NCBI GenBank assembly: GCA_046536675.1
Contig: JAWDMK010000007.1
Coordinates: 1 to 27,082 of the forward strand
Direction of reading: 5' to 3'
Length of the DNA stretch: 27,082 nt
DNA from: JAGDYD01 sp046536675
GTDB lineage: Archaea > Micrarchaeota > Micrarchaeia > Micrarchaeales > CABMGC01
Positions within the stretch are counted from its first letter, which is position 1; each line of letters begins with the position of its first letter. The translations under genes were made by a program, and so were the position numbers. The notes under the pieces were generated by a model. That model saw only the letters and a program-made list of their open reading frames with translations. It was not told the DNA's origin and did no database searches. Positions 22,743 through 27,082 of the stretch are shown here, one piece after another.

Positions 22743-23231
22743 CTATCTGCCTATACTTATTCTCCTCCCAGACTTCTTTCCCTTTATTGCCTCATCTATC
22801 GAATACTTTTTCACAATAAGCGCCTTAAGGTAATCTGTTTTGTTAAAGTTGTTCTCTTTTGCAAGCCTCTCAGCCTGCTTAAACTTATTTGAGTATGCAT
22901 TGTAGGCTGTGATCGCAGATACCAAAGCATCTCTCTCGTGTAAGTTGGCAACGTTAATGTTTTCTGTCATTTTCTTCTTTCTTTCAACACTTATGTCTGT
23001 TTTTGGGAGATAAATTTGTGCACCAAAAACAGCTGCTATTTTCCTTATTGTTTTATCTGAATTTTTCTTGTCAAAGCTTACAATTACAGGTGTGCCTAAT
23101 TTTCTTATCGTATCGATAAACCATTCTATGCCTGCAAGCTTCCTTGAAGTTAAGCAAACAAGCTTGCCCTGCATATCTAAGCAGGCAAGTGCGGCAGTTT
23201 TACCAGGGTCTATACCAACGATTAAATACAT
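22743..23231 (-). CDS. DUF460 family predicted RNase H-like nuclease (short form)
   Basis: 162 aa. The start LIVGIDPGKTAALACLD (Asp8 as first acidic residue of an RNase H/RuvC-like fold), the strand PVIVSFDKK (Asp54) and LHERDALVSAI (98-103, with Glu99/Asp101) are DUF460 hallmarks, followed by a helical basic tail (KGKKSGRR). Most archaeal DUF460 proteins are about 600 aa or more with an additional N-terminal region; this one is only the nuclease-like core and looks complete. The function is unproven; nucleic-acid processing is inferred from the fold. ATG 23231 follows the upstream stop by 4 nt, so it is co-transcribed with the DsbA-like gene. Confidence 0.8.
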   Translation of the reverse strand: MYLIVGIDPGKTAALACLDMQGKLVCLTSRKLAGIEWFIDTIRKLGTPVIVSFDKKNSDKTIRKIAAVFGAQIYLPKTDISVERKKKMTENINVANLHERDALVSAITAYNAYSNKFKQAERLAKENNFNKTDYLKALIVKKYSIDEAIKGKKSGRRISIGR

Positions 23232-23235
23232 TCAT

Positions 23236-24297
23236 TCACTTACAAAGAGTTTCATTTGTAAAACATACACCATTTGCAGCTGTTTGAGGCAAGGTTAGAT
23301 ACTTGCAATTGACAATTACTGCGGGAGTTGCTGTAATGTTGTAGTATTCTGCAAGAAGGGTTTGCCTGTTTATTAGCGTTGTCGAATTTAATATGCATGA
23401 GTTAAGTATAGACATGTTAAGCCCAGAGTACTTTGCTATTGTATACAAGGTTTGGTTATTCATGTAGTTGTTTGAATATAAGGCATTAAGGTTTATAACA
23501 AAGTTTGAGAAGTTCTTTTGCTCTGAAGCACAAAGTATATATTTGCCGAGTTCCTGGGCATTGAAAACACCATACCTAGAACCGATGAGATCGGTGTATG
23601 CACCAAACAAAATCTTAACACTTACATTTACATTACTCCCGAATTCATTCTCAAGCTTTAGTATTTGCTCCAGGCTATATATAGAGCCAGGTGCATAAGG
23701 GTCTATAAACCAGAACACCTGTACAGGTGAAGCAATGTTGCATGCGAATTTCCCTGGTACAGCAATAACTCCAGGGTAGACTACCTGATATGACAAAATT
23801 TTATTTGGTGAGATTGTTTGTATATAGGAACGAGCAAGCGTCAGATTTTTATCATATATTTCAAAAGAAGCATAGAAAGTTGAATTTGAAATAGGGTTCT
23901 TAATAGGAACAACAACATACCATTCTCCTGATGAAGGGCTATATGAAGCATTTATCATGCTAACATTAGAATAAAATGGCAGGTATATGCCAAGAGAGCT
24001 GTTCATATTTATGAAGTTGTATGTTGCAAGAACTCTTTCTGTGTAATTTATTATTTCACCTTGTGTGTGCAATGGTTTTATCGAAAGCGAAGCAATCTGA
24101 TTTGCACAGAAGCTTGAGCATGTTGCGTTTGACACATTGCTGCTTACCAATACCTGCGGCTTAGAATATGAGATGATAGCCATTAACATAACTAATATCG
24201 CTACAAGCGCAATAAGTGCTATATGTATATTATCGAGTCCACCAAACTTGCCTATTGGCCTTATTACAATCTCTGGTTCTTTTTCTTTGCTTTTCAT
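23236..24297 (-). CDS. Membrane-anchored DsbA-like (thioredoxin-fold) protein lacking CXXC
   Basis: 353 aa. A short charged cytoplasmic tail and one helix (about 24-43, HIALIALVAILVMLMAII) anchor it, with the rest outside and many sequons. A C-terminal thioredoxin/DsbA-like domain starts at about residue 190: VQVFWFIDPYAPGS corresponds to the active-site strand and loop, and ITATPAVIVNC (about 322-332) is the cis-Pro loop. The loop reads A-P-G-S where C-P-x-C is expected, so disulfide chemistry there is not possible; a binding or chaperone role is inferred. Other cysteines (C60/C64 and a few in the domain) could form structural disulfides. Its ATG lies only 10 nt after the 3' end of tRNA-Arg(CCT), and DUF460 follows after 4 nt. 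Confidence 0.72.
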   Translation of the reverse strand: MKSKEKEPEIVIRPIGKFGGLDNIHIALIALVAILVMLMAIISYSKPQVLVSSNVSNATCSSFCANQIASLSIKPLHTQGEIINYTERVLATYNFINMNSSLGIYLPFYSNVSMINASYSPSSGEWYVVVPIKNPISNSTFYASFEIYDKNLTLARSYIQTISPNKILSYQVVYPGVIAVPGKFACNIASPVQVFWFIDPYAPGSIYSLEQILKLENEFGSNVNVSVKILFGAYTDLIGSRYGVFNAQELGKYILCASEQKNFSNFVINLNALYSNNYMNNQTLYTIAKYSGLNMSILNSCILNSTTLINRQTLLAEYYNITATPAVIVNCKYLTLPQTAANGVCFTNETLCK

Positions 24298-24307
24298 TAA
24301 ATCACTA

Positions 24308-24397
24308 CGGGCCTGACGGGATTTTCATAAAAATATTTTGAACCCGTGACCATCACCTTAGGACGGTGCCGCTCTATCCAAGCTGAGCTACAGGCCC
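24308..24397 (-). tRNA. tRNA-Arg (anticodon CCT) with a 15-nt intron in the T-loop
   Basis: 90-nt gene. Acceptor GGGCCTG/CAGGCCC, discriminator G; D stem GCTC/GAGC; anticodon loop GTCCTAA (CCT) on stem GCACC/GGTGA (outermost pair G-A mismatched). T stem ACGGG/CCCGT encloses 22 instead of 7 nt. Removing 24336-24322 restores the canonical loop TTCAAAT and a 75-nt tRNA. The junction is a strict bulge-helix-bulge: T stem, 4-bp helix TTCA/TGAA, and 3-nt bulges AAA and AAT, with cuts after the second bulge base. A TATA box (24419-24430) lies 28 nt upstream. argS, whose product charges this tRNA, is the gene just before it on the same strand. Confidence 0.93.
24322..24336 (-). other. T-loop tRNA intron (between positions 59 and 60)
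   Basis: The 15-nt intron reads ATATTTTTATGAAAA on the minus strand. The four bases TGAA in it pair with exon TTCA to build the central helix of a splicing motif, so the exon T-loop and the intron together define the substrate of the tRNA splicing endonuclease. Confidence 0.85.
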
Positions 24398-24418
24398 TTA
24401 GATATAAATTATGCGTTT

Positions 24419-24430
24419 ACTTTTAAATTC
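24419..24430 (-). promoter_or_regulatory. TATA box of tRNA-Arg(CCT)
   Basis: Minus strand GAATTTAAAAGT is centred about 28 nt before the tRNA 5' end, in the 69-bp gap after argS. It may also drive the downstream membrane-protein and DUF460 genes by read-through. Confidence 0.5.
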
Positions 24431-24466
24431 ATTTCTAAAACCAAATAAAGCAGAGCTTTTTTATCT

Positions 24467-26347
24467 TTATATCTTTTCCAAAGGTTTTATGCCAAGAAGA
24501 TTAAGCATGTTCGCTAGAGCATGCTTAACACCAATTACTATACCAAGCCTAAGCTCTGTAGCATCACTCTTTAGCACAGGCATTGCTTCATAAAACTTGC
24601 TGAAAATGGTTGCTAGGTCGAGCAGATAATCTGTTATCATATTTGGCTTAAGCTCCTTGCAGGCTTTTTCAATATACTCTTGCATCTCACCTAGCAATAT
24701 TACTAAATCAAAATCATAACCTCTAGTCAACTTTGAATAATCCAAACTGTCTGGATCAATCTGTATGCTAGCTTTTTCAATTATTCTTGCAGCACGCGCA
24801 TGCATATACATGCAGTATGGTCCAGAATTAGCTTCGAAGTTTAGAGCTTTTTCCCATGAGAATACTGTTTTCTTCTCAGGCGAGGTTCTAAGAAAGTCAA
24901 ATTTTATTGCACCAAGAGCAACCTCCTTTGCTATCTTCTCTTTCTCCTCGTCACTCATATCTTTGCTAATCAAGCTCTTTGCCTTTGATGATACCTCAAC
25001 AAGCAGATCATCAGCTGTATAGTTTTTGTCTTTGCCTATCCAGCCACCGCTTCTGCCATGCAAGCTACCCGCCTCAAGCTCAACCTCGCCGTATGATAAG
25101 TGCACAAGATTCTTTGACTTCTCTTCATAGCCTGAGATTGCAAGCAAAGCTTTAAGCATGAGTTGCTCATGTTGCTGAGCCGAGCCTATCACATTTATTA
25201 CAATATCAGCATTTCCAAAATCCATCTCTTTTCCTTTAGCAGAGGTTGTATAAAGAACCTTGCCATTAGGCTGTATCATAAATTCATCAAACAGAAAGTC
25301 ACCTTTTATTATGCCAAATTTCCACATATGAAATGCAAGGTCCTTTGCCAGATATGTTGCTGTGCCGTTGCTCCTTATTAGCACCTTCTCATTTTCTTCC
25401 AAGCCTTCAAGTTCTTTGAAGATTTTACCAAGCTTTTCTAGATTTGCAACAACACAGTTTGCATACTTGCCAGTTGAAGGTTTCTCAATAGCACCGCTTT
25501 CTTCAGCAAGCTTGAGAGCACGCTCGAGGAGTTTAGCCCTAACCACATCACTCTCCCAAATCAATATGTCATGGTAACACCTGTAGCTAAAGGCTGTTTC
25601 ATACTGTGCCATTACACATTTCTCTGCAAATTCCCTTCCTAGTCTTGCCTCGCTTGTTGAATGATCTTCTATCTTTTTAAGCAGTTCATTTATCTCTTTA
25701 GATATATCTCTTTCCTTCATAATATTGTTTACCTTTACATACTCTTCGCCAAGCCACTGGTCAAACTTCTTATTTGGTTTATCGCCAAGGTTTAAATAGC
25801 CCCACAAACTTTCTGCAACCTGCAGGCCAAGATCATCGATATAATCTTCCCTCTCAACAGTATACGAGCAAAACTCAAATATGTTTGAAATTGCGTCACC
25901 AATTAGAGCATTCTTCAAATGACCAACGTGCCAAGGCTTGTTTGGATTTACGCTAGGATATTCTATTATAACCTTCTTCCCATTTCCTATCTCTGACCTG
26001 CCGTAGTTAGACGTGCTTTCAATTATAGTTTTTATTACAAGCTTTGCATAAGCTTTCTCATCGATGAATGCATTTATGTAGCCGTCAAGCTCTTTAAACT
26101 CTTTTATAAGTTCTGTCTTCTCTAGATGAGGCATAAGCTTTTGAGCTACAATATGAGGCGAGAGCCTTAGAAGACGGGCAAGCCTAAATGAAATAGAAGA
26201 GCTTATGTCGCCAAACTCCTTTTTAGGCCTTGATATACTAGCCCTTATCTCTTCTTCACTCATACTTATGTTGGGGTCGAGCTTATTAATTGCATTTTTT
26301 AAAGCTGAGATAAACTCTCTTTTTAGTTTATACGATGGTGAGCTCAT
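24467..26347 (-). CDS. argS: Arginyl-tRNA synthetase
   Basis: 626 aa class I synthetase that attaches arginine to tRNA-Arg and, by family, needs the tRNA for amino-acid activation. It has the N-terminal tRNA-recognition domain (1-100, ending DGYINAFI), the HIGH motif as HVGH in NPNKPWHVGHLKNA (134-147), a catalytic core with DYIDDLGLQVAE, and a C-terminal DALR helical domain (SGPYCMYMHARAARI onward). The KMSKS loop is degenerate (about residue 424, GSLHGRSGGW), as in many ArgRS. ATG 26347 overlaps the upstream stop as ATGA, so it is translationally coupled to the NAD(P)HX dehydratase gene. tRNA-Arg(CCT) follows 69 bp downstream on the same strand. Confidence 0.95.
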   Translation of the reverse strand: MSSPSYKLKREFISALKNAINKLDPNISMSEEEIRASISRPKKEFGDISSSISFRLARLLRLSPHIVAQKLMPHLEKTELIKEFKELDGYINAFIDEKAYAKLVIKTIIESTSNYGRSEIGNGKKVIIEYPSVNPNKPWHVGHLKNALIGDAISNIFEFCSYTVEREDYIDDLGLQVAESLWGYLNLGDKPNKKFDQWLGEEYVKVNNIMKERDISKEINELLKKIEDHSTSEARLGREFAEKCVMAQYETAFSYRCYHDILIWESDVVRAKLLERALKLAEESGAIEKPSTGKYANCVVANLEKLGKIFKELEGLEENEKVLIRSNGTATYLAKDLAFHMWKFGIIKGDFLFDEFMIQPNGKVLYTTSAKGKEMDFGNADIVINVIGSAQQHEQLMLKALLAISGYEEKSKNLVHLSYGEVELEAGSLHGRSGGWIGKDKNYTADDLLVEVSSKAKSLISKDMSDEEKEKIAKEVALGAIKFDFLRTSPEKKTVFSWEKALNFEANSGPYCMYMHARAARIIEKASIQIDPDSLDYSKLTRGYDFDLVILLGEMQEYIEKACKELKPNMITDYLLDLATIFSKFYEAMPVLKSDATELRLGIVIGVKHALANMLNLLGIKPLEKI

Positions 26348-27082
26348 TGCAGCACCTTGTCAAACTCGCTCATTATTTTTGGTATTTTATCTATAAGGTC
26401 TGAAGCTATTATATGGTTTCCTTTTTCCATAGCCAATACTTCGCCTGCTTTTGAATGAAGATATGCGCCTGCAACAGCAGCTTCAAAAAGATCGTTCCCC
26501 ATTGCAGCAAATGCCCCAATAATACCGCTTAGTATATCGCCAGTACCCATTGTAGACAAATTATGTGCATTAGACCTGTTAATCTTTATTTTTTCACCGT
26601 TTGTTATTATTGTGTTGTGCCCTTTTAACAATATGTTAACTCCTTTCTCTTTTGCAACCTTCTTTGCTGCTTCTATCCTATCAAAGATGTTAGAATCTTC
26701 ATGCCTTAGCTTTAGTCCAGAAAATTGATAGAATTCGCTATCATGAGGCGTTATAAGGAGATTTGTTGTATCTATGCGTTTAGCACCATCAAGCATGCCT
26801 GCTATCGCACTTATGGCATCTGCATCAGCAACTACCCTCTTTCCATTTGAAAGAGCATAATTTACAATCTTTTGGCACGCATCTTGCGCTTGCTTCTCTT
26901 TTGTTATACCCATACCTATTACAATTGCCTGAGCTTTGTCTATGTCTCTCTTGAGCTCATCAGTAAATGAGATATAATCTTCACCAGCTGGTCTTACTAT
27001 CTGGTTTTGAGAGAGCTTCCTTACAACATCTAAAATAGCGTTTGGAACATATAATACAGCATAGCCGGCGCCAGTTCTTAGC
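26344..27082 (-). CDS. nnrD: ADP/ATP-dependent NAD(P)H-hydrate dehydratase (YjeF C-terminal domain), 5' cut by window edge
   Basis: The frame runs open to the right edge (reading LRTGAGYAVLYVP), so the apparent ATG at 26913 is internal. Ribokinase-like fold: RTGAGYAV, VIGMGI, then VVADADAIS, LLITPHDSEF, ILLKGHNTII and the nucleotide-binding STMGTGDILSGIIGAF, followed by AGAYLHSKAGE. It repairs damaged NAD(P)H hydrates by ATP- or ADP-dependent dehydration. In many archaea it is fused to the N-terminal epimerase domain (NnrE); whether that is so here lies outside the window. Its stop overlaps the argS start (ATGA). Confidence 0.9.
   Translation of the reverse strand, partial: LRTGAGYAVLYVPNAILDVVRKLSQNQIVRPAGEDYISFTDELKRDIDKAQAIVIGMGITKEKQAQDACQKIVNYALSNGKRVVADADAISAIAGMLDGAKRIDTTNLLITPHDSEFYQFSGLKLRHEDSNIFDRIEAAKKVAKEKGVNILLKGHNTIITNGEKIKINRSNAHNLSTMGTGDILSGIIGAFAAMGNDLFEAAVAGAYLHSKAGEVLAMEKGNHIIASDLIDKIPKIMSEFDKVLQ

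Noticed and set aside
26344..26913. A 189-aa complete gene starting at ATG 26913
   Set aside because: The frame continues to the right edge with conserved family residues (RTGAGYAV, VIGMG), so the gene is cut by the window rather than short.
1..27082. CRISPR arrays, insertion sequences, prophage or integration sites
   Set aside because: I found no regularly spaced repeats, transposase or integrase motifs, or duplicated tRNA ends flanking foreign-looking genes.

Overview
The window is a densely packed, AT-rich archaeal chromosome segment. Archaeal features are: an archaeal-type histone, archaeal-style asparaginyl- and arginyl-tRNA synthetases, MTA phosphorylase, a DUF460 RNase H-like protein, HMG-CoA synthase of the mevalonate route, an intron-bearing tRNA-Met, and TATA boxes about 25-28 nt before many start codons (leaderless genes), with GGTGA-type ribosome sites inside operons. 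Very short genes, convergent genes that share or abut stop codons, and a 15-nt intron in a tRNA T-loop fit a small-genome DPANN archaeon, possibly Micrarchaeota/ARMAN-like. That placement is inference, because there is no rRNA here. I see no insertion sequence, integrase, CRISPR array or phage gene, so this is core chromosome with some lineage-specific genes.

Layout. 1-4.4 kb: the C-terminal part of a NodU/CmcH-type carbamoyltransferase (cut by the window edge), a large polytopic GT-C-like membrane protein and a sulfatase/phosphatase-superfamily hydrolase. 4.4-7 kb: a leftward operon of a ribbon-helix-helix regulator, a 95-aa unknown, CysD and CysN (ATP sulfurylase), with a 20-bp perfect palindrome in its promoter. 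7.1-8.2 kb: an orphan acidic protein, tRNA-Arg(TCG) and a stand-alone AAA-associated (PF09821-like) domain. 8.2-10.5 kb: a NitT/TauT/SsuBC-type ABC importer (ATPase plus one fused two-domain permease), convergent with that domain. 10.5-14 kb: a second GT-C membrane protein and an unknown 329-aa protein. 14.1-16.6 kb: two near-identical tRNA-Gly genes flanking HMG-CoA synthase, then a GNAT acetyltransferase. 16.6-18.4 kb: a third GT-C protein and tRNA-Met with an intron. 18.4-20.1 kb: RNase P RNA and asnS. 20.2-22.7 kb: a small membrane protein, MTA phosphorylase, histone, GNAT and a secreted/anchored protein. 22.7-27.1 kb, leftward: NAD(P)HX dehydratase (cut by the right edge) overlapping argS, tRNA-Arg(CCT) with a T-loop intron, a membrane-anchored DsbA-like protein without its CXXC, and DUF460.

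How they fit. CysD/CysN would make adenosine 5'-phosphosulfate. The nearby anion/sulfonate-type ABC importer and the regulator suggest a small sulfur-acquisition or sulfation locus, but no substrate-binding protein, APS kinase or reductase is in view. The three GT-C proteins have sequon-rich presumed extracellular parts and fit building a glycosylated cell surface. The rest is core information processing (RNase P RNA, five tRNAs, AsnRS, ArgRS, histone), metabolite repair and isoprenoid synthesis.
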